The position numbers and the translations under genes are program-made. Of a stretch of 64,000 nucleotides of DNA, positions 27,958 to 36,191 are shown piece by piece. Source of the DNA: an uncultured Collinsella sp. (lineage in GTDB: Bacteria > Actinomycetota > Coriobacteriia > Coriobacteriales > Coriobacteriaceae); NCBI GenBank assembly GCA_900549025.1, contig URMZ01000002.1, forward strand, positions 1 to 64,000. Reading direction: 5' to 3'. Below the pieces are notes generated by a model, which worked only from the letters and a program-made list of their open reading frames with translations, ran no database searches and was not told the origin of the DNA. Positions within the stretch are counted from its first letter, which is position 1. The number at the start of each line of letters is the position of its first letter.

Positions 27958-29073
27958 ATGGCAGACGTCGACAACAGGAACCGTAACCGCAGGTCCAACC
28001 GAGCGGGTCAGCCCAATCCCAAGCGCGAGGCCCGTGCCAAGGCCGCCGAGCGTCACGTGGCAACTGTGTCCGAAGCGTGCGCCAAGGATATCGAGCGTTC
28101 GCTTGCCGGTGTTCGCGAGTTTGACGGTATGCCTGCCGGCTTTGTCGCGGCGATGAAGGCCAAGGTTCAGAGTGCTGTGGCCGCCGAAGAGCAGGTCGCC
28201 GAGGACGTCGAGAACGCGGAGACTGCCGAGGTCGAGGCGGCGCCCGAGCCCGTCGAGGAGCCTGCCGAGGAAATCGCCGAAGCTGAGTCCGCGCCTGCTG
28301 AGGAGCCCGCTCCGGTCCTGCCCGAGGTCACTGTGCTTGATGCCTCCGCCACGCAGGCAATCCTCGATAACGGTCGCGGCTATGCGCAGTTCTGCGACAT
28401 GGCCGTGCTCGCCTTTGCCTCGTTTACCAATCCGGGCGGTGGATATATTCAGGGTTATCTGGGCCAGGAGGCCACGCTGTGCGCCGATTCGTACCTGTAC
28501 AACGTGCTCGACAAGCAGCGCAAGTGGTACGGCGAGAACCGTCGTCGCAACATCAACTGCGAGCTTTACCGCAATCGTGCGCTGGTGGTGCCCGCCGTGC
28601 GCTTCGACCGCAACCACGTGCACGCATACGCCGATGTGATCGTTGCCGCCGCACCCAACGTCAAGCGTGCCCGCCAGGAGTACCGCGTGAGCGACGATGC
28701 CCTGTTGGATGCTCTGCGCGACCGTATCCGCTTTGTCCTTGCCATCTGCGATGAGCTGGGTCGCGAGAAGCTCGTGCTGGGTGCTTGGGGCTGCGACAAT
28801 AACGGCTTTGATGCCGAGGTCGTAGCCGAGCTCTTCCGTAAGGAGCTCGCGTCGGGCGACTTCAAGGTCAAGCAGGTGTTCTTTGCCGTGCCTTCTACGC
28901 GCTGGGATGAGGACTTTGCCAAGTTTGAGCACGTGTTGACAAACTTCCCCGAGCGTAACGAGGAGTCCTATGCTCAGGTTGCCGCCCGCGCTGCGGCCGC
29001 CCGTGCCGCCGAGCAGGCTCAGGCCGCTGCCGAGGACGACGAGGATGACGACGACTGGCGCAAATACCTGTAA
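27958..29073 (+). CDS. PARG-like macrodomain protein (TIGR02452/DUF2263 type)
   Basis: 371 residues: a basic N-terminus, a long Glu/Ala-rich low-complexity region (~75-125), then a macrodomain related to bacterial poly(ADP-ribose) glycohydrolases, and an Ala-rich acidic tail. The domain shows FASFTNPGGGYIQGYLGQEA, VIVAAAPNVKRARQEY, VLGAWGCDNNGFD and the late AVPSTRWDEDFAKFEHV. The signature GGG-x7-QE is G160-G162 with Q170-E171, but the next residue is Ala172, where the family usually has the catalytic second Glu. Activity is therefore uncertain; ADP-ribose binding is likely. Confidence 0.85.
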   Translation: MADVDNRNRNRRSNRAGQPNPKREARAKAAERHVATVSEACAKDIERSLAGVREFDGMPAGFVAAMKAKVQSAVAAEEQVAEDVENAETAEVEAAPEPVEEPAEEIAEAESAPAEEPAPVLPEVTVLDASATQAILDNGRGYAQFCDMAVLAFASFTNPGGGYIQGYLGQEATLCADSYLYNVLDKQRKWYGENRRRNINCELYRNRALVVPAVRFDRNHVHAYADVIVAAAPNVKRARQEYRVSDDALLDALRDRIRFVLAICDELGREKLVLGAWGCDNNGFDAEVVAELFRKELASGDFKVKQVFFAVPSTRWDEDFAKFEHVLTNFPERNEESYAQVAARAAAARAAEQAQAAAEDDEDDDDWRKYL

Positions 29074-29099
29074 TCGGTGCGCGTGATGTGACATGCCGA

Positions 29100-29130
29100 G
29101 CCGACGGGGGCTGCTACCGTCGGCTTTTTA
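29100..29130 (+). terminator. Terminator after the PARG-like gene
   Basis: Perfect 8-bp stem GCCGACGG / CCGTCGGC, 9-base loop, then TTTTTA. Confidence 0.9.
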
Positions 29131-29148
29131 TTGAGTGGGGAGCTTACG

Positions 29149-29808
29149 ATGAAAAACGTTCTGTGCTTTGGTGACAGCAACACCTATGGCTATGATCCGG
29201 CTGGTATGCGCGATGGCACCGCGGTGCGCTATGCGCAGGATGTGCGCTGGTGCGGCGTGGCGCAGCGTGACCTGGGCGAGGGCTGGCATGTGATTGAGGA
29301 GGGACTCAACGGCCGCACGACGGTGCGCGACGATATGTGCCATCTGGACACCAACCTCAACGGCATCCGCGCGCTTCCGATGCTGCTCGAGGCTCATAAG
29401 CCGCTGGACGCCATTGTGATCATGCTGGGCACCAACGACTGTAAGACGGTCTTTAACGTGACAGCTTCCGATATCGCCCGTGGCGCCATGGCGCTGATTC
29501 GCGCCGTCCGCGCGTTTCCGTGGACCGACGCTGCGCCTTGCCCGCGCATCCTGCTGATGGCTCCTATCAAGATCAAGCCGCAGATCGCCGATGTATATAT
29601 GACCGATTTTGACGAGCGTTCCGTCGAGGCATCTGAACATTTTGGCGAGTACTATGCGCACGTGGCCGAGCAGTTTGGCTGCGACTTTTTGAATGCCGCC
29701 GAGTTTGCCGAGCCGGGCGATATCGACTATCTGCATATGATGCCCGAAAGCCACGAGAGCTTGGGACATGCCGTGGCAGCCAAGCTCCAAGAGATGCTCG
29801 GTGAGTAG
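29149..29808 (+). CDS. SGNH/GDSL-type hydrolase
   Basis: Cytoplasmic esterase/lipase-like hydrolase. Block I is LCFGDSNTYGYDP with nucleophile Ser, block II has GLNGRTT, block III is MLGTNDCK, and the C-terminal DYLHMMPESH supplies the Asp-His pair. 219 residues, no signal peptide. The closest described types act on acetylated sugars or aryl esters, but the substrate cannot be read from sequence. ATG 29149 follows GGGGAG; a TTG at 29131 is too close to the preceding terminator. Confidence 0.9.
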   Translation: MKNVLCFGDSNTYGYDPAGMRDGTAVRYAQDVRWCGVAQRDLGEGWHVIEEGLNGRTTVRDDMCHLDTNLNGIRALPMLLEAHKPLDAIVIMLGTNDCKTVFNVTASDIARGAMALIRAVRAFPWTDAAPCPRILLMAPIKIKPQIADVYMTDFDERSVEASEHFGEYYAHVAEQFGCDFLNAAEFAEPGDIDYLHMMPESHESLGHAVAAKLQEMLGE

Positions 29809-29820
29809 CGCGACCCCAAG

Positions 29821-29857
29821 CCACCGCAAAGGGGACAGGCACCTTTGTGGTGGTTTT
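29821..29857 (+). terminator. Palindromic terminator after the GDSL gene
   Basis: CCACCGCAAAGG pairs with CCTTTGTGGTGG (11 of 12, one G-U) around GGACAGGCA and is followed by TTTTG. The GGGGACAGGCACC core recalls other intergenic palindromes in this window. Confidence 0.75.
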
Positions 29858-29887
29858 GCCCGGGTAAACGAACGGATTGGCTGCCAT

Positions 29888-30499
29888 ATGGGCATGGACG
29901 AGCTCATCGACCTCTTTGCCGAGGGCGATGAGCTCGTCTCCAATACCGCTTTTGAGGATTTGGATCTTGCCTACGACGTGGCGAACGGCGCGACCTTCGA
30001 TGGCGTTGTGTTCCGATCTTGCGAGTTCGATAGCGTTGACTGGAGCGGCTCGACGTTTCGCGACGTGGTGTTTCGCGGTTGCCGCTTTATCCGCTGCAAC
30101 ATGGAAGGCTGCTGGCTCAGCCGCTGCGACTTCGTTGGCTGCTCGGCACCGGGACTCAACTTGCTCAAGGCGCGCCTGTCGAGCGTGTCGTTTGGATCGT
30201 GCGATTTGAGCTATGCGAACCTTTCGGAGGGACGCATTGGCCCTATGACAGCATGCGATACACGTCTGAGAGAGGCTGCGTTTCAGGGTGCCAAGCTGGG
30301 TCAGATACGCCTGGATGGCTGTGACCTGACGCGTGTTGATGTGTTCAAGACGTCGCTTTCCGGCGTTGATGTGTCGCGCTGTACATTTGCAGCGCCCGTT
30401 GTTTCGGGCGATTACCATGAGTTGCGTGGCTTGACGGTCAATGCCGAGCAGGCGCTGGCACTCTCGGGTTTGTTGGGAATTCAACTCGCCGACGAATAG
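29888..30499 (+). CDS. Pentapeptide repeat protein
   Basis: 203 residues, most of them built from A(D/N)LXX-like five-residue repeats (for example NTAFEDLDLAYDV, ATFDGVVFRSCEFDSVDW, GCWLSRCDFVGC, ANLSEGRIGP, AAFQGAKLGQIRLDGCDL), which fold as a right-handed quadrilateral beta helix. Relatives such as Qnr and MfpA mimic DNA and protect gyrase, but many have unknown roles and no specific one is supported here. It is unusually rich in Cys at repeat positions. ATG 29888 has only a weak ribosome site. Confidence 0.88.
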   Translation: MGMDELIDLFAEGDELVSNTAFEDLDLAYDVANGATFDGVVFRSCEFDSVDWSGSTFRDVVFRGCRFIRCNMEGCWLSRCDFVGCSAPGLNLLKARLSSVSFGSCDLSYANLSEGRIGPMTACDTRLREAAFQGAKLGQIRLDGCDLTRVDVFKTSLSGVDVSRCTFAAPVVSGDYHELRGLTVNAEQALALSGLLGIQLADE

Positions 30500-30535
30500 G
30501 CGCTCTGGTCCTTTGCTCGACCGCTATCTAAAATC

Positions 30536-30605
30536 AAACCGTCGCAACATTTAATGATTTTTCGCGTTTGCACGATTTTCATCGAATGTTGCGACGGTTT
30601 TTGGT
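30536..30605. terminator. Bidirectional terminator palindrome
   Basis: Two perfect 16-base arms, 30536-30551 and 30585-30600, carry AAACCGTCGCAACATT and its complement. T-rich tails exist on both strands (TTTTT after the right arm; the left arm is preceded by AAA). It serves the convergent pentapeptide gene (+) and thiD (-). Confidence 0.85.
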
Positions 30606-30644
30606 GCAAAGTAGCCTGTCTCTTTTTGGCAGGTTACTGGCTAT

Positions 30645-31475
30645 TTAGTACTGCCACATGTGGTTGACAGGGCCGGAGCCTTTGCCCATGTTCAGGCCGG
30701 CGGCCAGAGCGCCTGTCAGGTATGCCTTGCCGGCGTTGACGGCATCGGCAAGATCCATGCCCTGGGCCAGCGCGCAGGCGATGGCGGACGAAAGCGTGCA
30801 GCCGGTGCCGTGTGTGTTGTCGGTCTCGATGCGCTTGTGGCGGAACCACGTGGTGAGCGGATCGCCCAGATGGTTGCCCTCGTCATCGAGTGGCGCGGGT
30901 TCGGCCAATACATCGTTGGCCTCGTTGACAAGATGCCCACCCTTAACGAGGGATGCGCAACCAAAGCGGCGGGTGAGGAGCATGGCAGCATTTTGCTGTG
31001 TGCGCTCGGAGTCGACCTCGTAGTCAAGCAGGGCCATGGCCTCGGGAATATTGGGCGTGATGACGGTTGCTAGTGGGAACAGGCGGCGGGTGAGCGCCTC
31101 GGCGGCATCTTCGGCAATCAGCCGTGCGCCCGAGGTGGCTACCATGACGGGGTCGACGACCACGTTTGTCGCGTTCCAGGCGCTCAGGCGGTCGGCGATA
31201 ACCTCGATAATTTCGGCAGAGGAAACCATGCCGATCTTGACGGCGCTGGGGCGGATATCGTCAAATACGGCGTCGATCTGCGCAGCGACGATATCAGGGG
31301 AGATATTCTGCACGGCGGTGACACCGAGCGTGTTTTGTGCGGTGATGGCGGTGATGGCCGTCTCGGCATACAGGCGGTGCGCCGTGATGGTCTTGATGTC
31401 GGCCTGAATGCCGGCGCCACCGCTGGAATCGGATCCTGCGATGGACAGGACGGCAGGTACCTTACTGCGATCCAT
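30645..31475 (-). CDS. thiD: Hydroxymethylpyrimidine/phosphomethylpyrimidine kinase
   Basis: ThiD phosphorylates HMP and then HMP-phosphate for thiamine synthesis. Family features are SIAGSDSSGGAGIQADIKT at the N-terminus, VVDPVMVATSGARL, the anion-hole HGTGCTLSSAIA with its catalytic Cys, and the ribokinase-type fold. 276 residues; AGGGAG precedes the ATG. It follows thiC in the same direction, separated by 178 bases. Confidence 0.95.
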   Translation of the reverse strand: MDRSKVPAVLSIAGSDSSGGAGIQADIKTITAHRLYAETAITAITAQNTLGVTAVQNISPDIVAAQIDAVFDDIRPSAVKIGMVSSAEIIEVIADRLSAWNATNVVVDPVMVATSGARLIAEDAAEALTRRLFPLATVITPNIPEAMALLDYEVDSERTQQNAAMLLTRRFGCASLVKGGHLVNEANDVLAEPAPLDDEGNHLGDPLTTWFRHKRIETDNTHGTGCTLSSAIACALAQGMDLADAVNAGKAYLTGALAAGLNMGKGSGPVNHMWQY

Positions 31476-31653
31476 GTTTGCTCCCTTGTTCGGTCGGAAT
31501 CAAATGGGTCTTTAAGCCAGCATTATAAAGATGCCCGGGCCGACTCTATGTCGAACCCGGGCGGGCGATGCAATCTTTACGCAAATGTAAGCAAATGTTC
31601 ACACGTCAACAATTGACGAACACCATGTTACCGATTGTGGCTCCGGTGACGAG
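31476..31653 (-). promoter_or_regulatory. thiC-thiD spacer with hairpin and -10 like site
   Basis: On the minus strand a stem GCCCGGGTTCGAC / GTCGGCCCGGGC is followed by TTTATAATG, in which TATAAT resembles a -10 for thiD. The palindrome CGTCAA-TTG-TTGACG is also present. Whether thiD has its own promoter or the hairpin only modulates read-through from thiC cannot be decided. Confidence 0.4.
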
Positions 31654-32988
31654 TTAGTCCTCCATGCCGAGGTCGATCGTCGTGCCTTCGAACACCTTGT
31701 TGACGGTGCGGACGGCGCACATCTTGCCGCACATGGTGCAGGTGCCCTCGGTGGCGGCAGGGGATTCTTCGTAGCGTTTCTTGCCGGTGACCGGGTCGAG
31801 AGCACACTTCCACATGGCATCCCAGTCGAGCTTGCGGCGTGCCTGGCCCATCTTGTCGTCCATGTCGCGGGCGTGCGGCACCTTCTTGGCGATATCGGCG
31901 GCGTGCGCGGCAATCTTAGTGGCCATGAGGCCATCGAGCACGTCCTGGGCGTTGGGCAGGCATAGGTGCTCGGCCGGTGTCACGTAGCACAGGAAGTCGG
32001 CACCGGAGCTGGCGGAGATGGCGCCGCCGATGGCAGCGGTGATGTGGTCGTAACCCACGCCGATATCGGTCACCAGCGGCCCGAGCACATAGAACGGGGC
32101 GTTGTGGCACAGGCGCTTCTGCAGTTTCATGTTGGCGGCGATCTCGTCGAGCGCCATGTGACCCGGGCCCTCGACCATGACCTGGACGCCGGCGGCCCAA
32201 GCGCGCTTGCACAGCTTGCCCAGCTCGATCATCTCTGCGGTCTCGGTGGCGTCGTTGGAGTCGTAGAGGCAGCCCGGGCGGCAGGAGTCGCCGAGCGAAA
32301 TCGTCACGTCGTACTCGTGGCAGATCTCGAGCAGCTCGTCAAAGTACTCGTAGAAGGGGTTTTCGTTGCCGGTGACCTCCATCCAGCCAAACAGCAGCGA
32401 GCCGCCGCGACTGACGATGTTCATCAGGCGGCCGGTCTCCTTAAAGGTCTTGGTGACCGACTTGTTGATGCCGCAGTGGATGGTCATAAAGTCCACGCCA
32501 TCCTCGGCGTGCGCGCGCACGACCTCGAACAGGTCGTCCTTGGTCAGCTTGACCAGCGGCTTTTCCATGTAGCCGATGGCGTCGTACATGGGGACGGTGC
32601 CCACCATGAGCGGCGTCTCGTCGATGAGCTGCTGGCGGAACTGGCGCGTCTTGCCCGAGTTGGAAAGGTCCATGATGGCGTCGGCGCCAAAGTCCTCGGC
32701 GATCTTGACCTTCTTCCATTCCTCGGCGGCATCGGCTTTATCGCCCGAGATGCCCAGGTTGACGTTGACCTTAGTAGACAGGCCCTCGCCGACACCAAAG
32801 GCGCGCATGCCTTTTTTGATGTGCACGATGTTGGCGGGAATGGCGATGCGGCCGTCGGCCACGCGCTCGCGGATGTACTCGGGGTCGCGATGCTCGCGCT
32901 CGGCGACTTCCTTCATCTGCGGCGTGATCTGCCCGGCGCGGGCGAAGTCGATTTGCGTGACGAGCTTGGGCTCGGTCTGTGTGCTCAT
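31654..32988 (-). CDS. thiC: Phosphomethylpyrimidine synthase
   Basis: ThiC is the radical-SAM enzyme that rearranges aminoimidazole ribotide into HMP phosphate. The sequence has MDLSNSGKTRQFRQQ, LFGWMEVTGNENPFYEYFD, the metal/substrate region CRPGCLYDSNDATE and VMVEGPGHMALDEI, plus the C-terminal cluster motif CTMCGKMC (C-x2-C-x3-C), the form seen in short clostridial-type ThiC. 444 residues from ATG 32988, with GGGAG 8-12 bases upstream. A TPP riboswitch precedes it. Confidence 0.97.
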   Translation of the reverse strand: MSTQTEPKLVTQIDFARAGQITPQMKEVAEREHRDPEYIRERVADGRIAIPANIVHIKKGMRAFGVGEGLSTKVNVNLGISGDKADAAEEWKKVKIAEDFGADAIMDLSNSGKTRQFRQQLIDETPLMVGTVPMYDAIGYMEKPLVKLTKDDLFEVVRAHAEDGVDFMTIHCGINKSVTKTFKETGRLMNIVSRGGSLLFGWMEVTGNENPFYEYFDELLEICHEYDVTISLGDSCRPGCLYDSNDATETAEMIELGKLCKRAWAAGVQVMVEGPGHMALDEIAANMKLQKRLCHNAPFYVLGPLVTDIGVGYDHITAAIGGAISASSGADFLCYVTPAEHLCLPNAQDVLDGLMATKIAAHAADIAKKVPHARDMDDKMGQARRKLDWDAMWKCALDPVTGKKRYEESPAATEGTCTMCGKMCAVRTVNKVFEGTTIDLGMED

Positions 32989-33003
32989 TGGCACGGCTCC
33001 CTT

Positions 33004-33095
33004 CGTTGGCATTACCCATATCAGGTTTGCGGGTCAGGGCGGGCGCGCCCAGTCTCAGCCTGCCGTCTTGTCCTGCAAGCTCCCCGTTATGTCAT
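33004..33095 (-). promoter_or_regulatory. TPP riboswitch (THI element)
   Basis: Read on the minus strand the leader contains, in order, ACGGGGAGCTTGC, GGCTGAGACTGG, CCCTGACCCGC, AACCTGATATGGG and TAATGCCAACG. These are the conserved strands of the thiamine pyrophosphate aptamer. The aptamer ends only a few bases before the thiC ribosome site GGGAG, which suggests control of translation initiation by sequestering that site. Confidence 0.95.
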
Positions 33096-33158
33096 GGGCT
33101 CAAGTATAGCCTGAATGGGTACGATTGGGCCAACGAGCGTGCCTGTGGGGAGGCGAAC

Positions 33159-33674
33159 ATGGAAGACAAGCATCTATATCGAGAGACGCAATGGGATGTA
33201 TCGGCCGAGGAAAGCCGTGCGCACCATGGCCTTGTCGCGATTGGTTTTGCGGTGCTTGCCGTGCTGGTGATTGCCTTTTGTATCTGGACGTTTGGCGGTC
33301 ACGGCGGCGCTGCATGGGAGTTCGAGGCCGACGATGCCCTGCCGATCATGACAGTGAAGGTTACGGGCGGCAATACCGTTGCCGCGCCGGGCGACTATTG
33401 GTATTCGCGCGATGGATTTGTCCAGCTTCAGCTGAGCGGTGGGTCTATTCCTGGTGAGGAAATCGAACGCGTGACGTATGATGCGGCGCTCAAAACGCTG
33501 ACGGTGAAGCTCAAGAATCAGGGCGACGTGCCTACGACTATGGATATCGCGCTGACGGAATGGCGCTTGGAGCCCCCATCGGGTGTTGCGGTGTCCGAGG
33601 TAGAGCACGTTAAGATTACCTACCAAGATGGCTCGACAAACGAAGTTGCCAAAGCCGACGGCTTGGCGGAATAG
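33159..33674 (+). CDS. Hypothetical membrane-anchored protein
   Basis: 171 residues: a polar N-terminus of ~25, one membrane helix (LVAIGFAVLAVLVIAFCIWTF, residues ~25-45), and an extracytoplasmic domain of ~125 residues with alternating beta-like pattern (MTVKVTGGNTVAAPGDYWY, KTLTVKLKNQGDVPTTMDIAL). No family is recognised. GGGGAGG precedes the ATG. It is divergent from thiC and stands alone. Confidence 0.75.
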   Translation: MEDKHLYRETQWDVSAEESRAHHGLVAIGFAVLAVLVIAFCIWTFGGHGGAAWEFEADDALPIMTVKVTGGNTVAAPGDYWYSRDGFVQLQLSGGSIPGEEIERVTYDAALKTLTVKLKNQGDVPTTMDIALTEWRLEPPSGVAVSEVEHVKITYQDGSTNEVAKADGLAE

Positions 33675-33714
33675 ACGCCGTGCCTAGGCAGCACATTCAA
33701 AAGTAGCGGTGGTC

Positions 33715-34524
33715 CTACAAGGTCTGTTCGTTCAGGAAGACCAAAGTGTTCTTATTTGAAAGCTCGGGAAAGTGACGATAACCAACGTCAAACGCGGTGA
33801 GCCCGCTTGCATCCTCGAGCTTGTTTTCTGCCATCCAGCGCACCATGGAACCACGTGCCTTTTTGCTGGCGGTCGAGCGCTGGATGGGCTTGTCGTTGCG
33901 GATGCCTTCGCCAAAGAGGCACGTGACGACCGTGGCGTCGCCCGCGAGATGGGGCAGAACGGCTTTGGCGTACTCTACGCTGGCGAGGTTGACGATCGTG
34001 GTGTTTGAGCCTGCCGGGGCGATAGCCCGCGCGAGCTTGTCACTCCAAAACGCATAGAGGTCTCGGGCATCGTCAACGGCGAGCTTCGCGCCCATTTCCA
34101 GCCGATATGGTTCGACGGCATGAAAGGGGCGAACGCACCCGTAGAGGCCGGAGAGGATCCACAGGTGGCTTTGCAGCCATGCGAGCTGCGCGGAATCCAT
34201 CACCTCGGGCGCCATGCTCTGGTATTGAATGCCGTGGTAGGACATGACGGCAGGGGAGAGGTGACAGGCGAGTGCGGGATTGTCGAGATCGCCGTTTTTC
34301 AGGATGGGCCCGAACTCATGCAGGGTGTTGAGGCAAGGCCCCAGCAGTTTGTCACTCACGTTCCATAGCGCCTGCAGGCTGTCGCTGCCTTCATTTCGTT
34401 CGATATCTAGCAGTGTGCGGTGGAGGCGAGCCGTCTCGTGCGCAAAAGGTGGAATGCCCAGGACTTCAAAAGCATCTTGGGCCGCGCGCATCTGCTTGGC
34501 GGGCGAAATGATGACCTGCAGCAT
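33715..34524 (-). CDS. yaaA: YaaA family (DUF328) protein
   Basis: YaaA (UPF0246) proteins bind DNA in E. coli and limit iron-driven damage during peroxide stress. The N-terminus MLQVIISPAKQM is diagnostic; GLYGCVRPFHAVEPYRLEMG, the YAFW segment and NLASVEYAKAV are conserved. 269 residues from ATG 34524. The open frame extends 67 codons further into a palindrome and is rejected there. Confidence 0.92.
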   Translation of the reverse strand: MLQVIISPAKQMRAAQDAFEVLGIPPFAHETARLHRTLLDIERNEGSDSLQALWNVSDKLLGPCLNTLHEFGPILKNGDLDNPALACHLSPAVMSYHGIQYQSMAPEVMDSAQLAWLQSHLWILSGLYGCVRPFHAVEPYRLEMGAKLAVDDARDLYAFWSDKLARAIAPAGSNTTIVNLASVEYAKAVLPHLAGDATVVTCLFGEGIRNDKPIQRSTASKKARGSMVRWMAENKLEDASGLTAFDVGYRHFPELSNKNTLVFLNEQTL

Positions 34525-34547
34525 GGACTCTCCTCTGCCAAAAAGGA

Positions 34548-34614
34548 AGTTGCGGTGGAATACGGTCTGTTTTGGCCGTTTATGGGCCAGTTTAGTCCGT
34601 ATTTCACCGCAACT
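34548..34614. repeat. Long palindrome, AGTTGCGGTG type
   Basis: Arms 34548-34577 and 34585-34614 pair over AGTTGCGGTG, AATACGG and GGCC, with a mismatched patch between. The outer AGTTGCGGTG/CACCGCAACT is shared with the element at 55432-55500. It lies between the 3' end of the aminopeptidase gene and the yaaA start, both on the minus strand. Confidence 0.8.
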
Positions 34615-34627
34615 GATGAAGGGTCGG

Positions 34628-36025
34628 TTAGGCGCGCTCGATGAAGGCCTTGTAGCCGCGATAGGCCTCGTAGATATCGGCCTTGTTAGCGACCTCCCAC
34701 AGGGCGTGCATGGACAGGACGGCAACGCCGGAGTCGATGACGTTCATGCCGTACTTGGCCATGATGTAGGCGATGGTGCCGCCGCCGCCCGCGTTGACGC
34801 GGCCGAGCTCGCAGGTCTGGAAGTCCACGCCGGCCTCGTCCATGATGTCGCGGACGAGGGCCACGTACTCGGCGTCGGCGTCGTTTGAACCGCCCTTGCC
34901 GCGGCTGCCCGTGTACTTGTTGAAGCACAGGCCGCGACCCATGAAGGCTGCGTTCTTGGTTTCGAACTTGCCGGCGTAGCCCGGGTCGAAGCCGGCGGAC
35001 ACGTCGGAGGAGAGCATGCGGCTGTGGGCGAGTGCGCGGCGCAGGGCCAGCGGGCTATCCTCGCCGGCAAGCGTCATGATCTCGGCGACGGTGTTCTCGA
35101 AGAAGCGGCTCGTCATGCCGGTGGCACCCACGGAGCCAATCTCCTCCTTGTCGACGATGAGTGTGATGCTCGTGCGCTCCACGTTGGCGACGTCGATCTG
35201 GGCGAGCATAGACGGATAGGCGCAGACTCGGTCGTCGTGGCCATAGCCCAGAATCATGGAGCGGTCGAGGCCCATGTCGCGGGCCGGGCCGGCGGGCACG
35301 ACCTCGATCTCGGCGGAGAGGAAGTCCTCCTCCTCGACGTCGTACTGCTCCTTGAGGATGTCCAGGAACATCTGCTTGACGGGCTCCTTGGGAGCGTCCT
35401 TGTCGTCCTCGTCAAACTTGACAGGGCGGCCGCCCACGATCACGTCGAGGATCTCGGCGTCGACGGCGTCCTTGGCGGGCTTGGCCATCTGCTCGCTCGA
35501 GAGGTGGATCAGCAGGTCGGAGATGGTAAAGACCGGGTCGTCGGCCTTGTCGCCGATATTGATGTCGACGGTGGTGCCGTCCTTTTTGCAGATGACGCCC
35601 ACGAGTGCGAGAGGGGAGGCCACCCAGTGGTAGCTCTTGACGCCGCCGTAGTAGTGCGTGTCGAGATAAGCCATGTCGCCGGCCTCGAAGGCGGGGTTCT
35701 GCTTAAGGTCCAGGCGCGGCGAGTCCACGTGCGCGCCCAGGATGTTAAAGCCCTGCTCGAGCGGGGCGGTGCCCAGGTTGACGAGCATAAGGTCCTTGCC
35801 GTGGTTAGCGGCATACACCTTGTCGCCTGCCTTGAGCTCGCGGCCTTCGGCGATTACGGTCTCCAGGTCGACGTATCCCGCCTCCTCGGCCATCTTGATG
35901 CCGGCCTTGACGCACAGGCGCTCGGTCTTGTTCTCACTCAAAAACTGCTTATAGCCGCGGCAAAGCTCCTCGAGCTCCTCGATTTGCTGTGGCGTGTACT
36001 TTTTCCATGCGCAGGGACGTTCCAT
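34628..36025 (-). CDS. M18 family aminopeptidase
   Basis: Zinc-dependent cytoplasmic aminopeptidase of family M18. Metal-site motifs are LGAHVDSPRLDLK (His, Asp), VDKEEIGSVGATG (Glu-Glu) and the C-terminal SMHALWEVANKADIY (His). The 465-residue length fits the M18 group. Start at 36025 is given by AAGGAG eight bases upstream of MERPCAWKKYTPQQ. The protease likely trims acidic or neutral N-terminal residues; exact preference is unknown. Confidence 0.93.
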   Translation of the reverse strand: MERPCAWKKYTPQQIEELEELCRGYKQFLSENKTERLCVKAGIKMAEEAGYVDLETVIAEGRELKAGDKVYAANHGKDLMLVNLGTAPLEQGFNILGAHVDSPRLDLKQNPAFEAGDMAYLDTHYYGGVKSYHWVASPLALVGVICKKDGTTVDINIGDKADDPVFTISDLLIHLSSEQMAKPAKDAVDAEILDVIVGGRPVKFDEDDKDAPKEPVKQMFLDILKEQYDVEEEDFLSAEIEVVPAGPARDMGLDRSMILGYGHDDRVCAYPSMLAQIDVANVERTSITLIVDKEEIGSVGATGMTSRFFENTVAEIMTLAGEDSPLALRRALAHSRMLSSDVSAGFDPGYAGKFETKNAAFMGRGLCFNKYTGSRGKGGSNDADAEYVALVRDIMDEAGVDFQTCELGRVNAGGGGTIAYIMAKYGMNVIDSGVAVLSMHALWEVANKADIYEAYRGYKAFIERA

Positions 36026-36191
36026 GACGCAGGCTCCTTTCGGATCGATCGTGCTGGTTGATGTACCGTGAGCCATCGTATCACGCGCGGGCTCACGGTG
36101 GCGGGGGAGCTTGATGTGAGGTGGCCGCGGGGCGGGGAGCGTGTAAACTGGAGTGAGCAAACCGTGCCCAGCCTAAAGCGAGGTATTCAAT

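Noticed and set aside
31966..33114. 382-codon plus-strand frame opposite thiC
   Set aside because: It overlaps thiC and its TPP riboswitch completely and has no recognisable domain.
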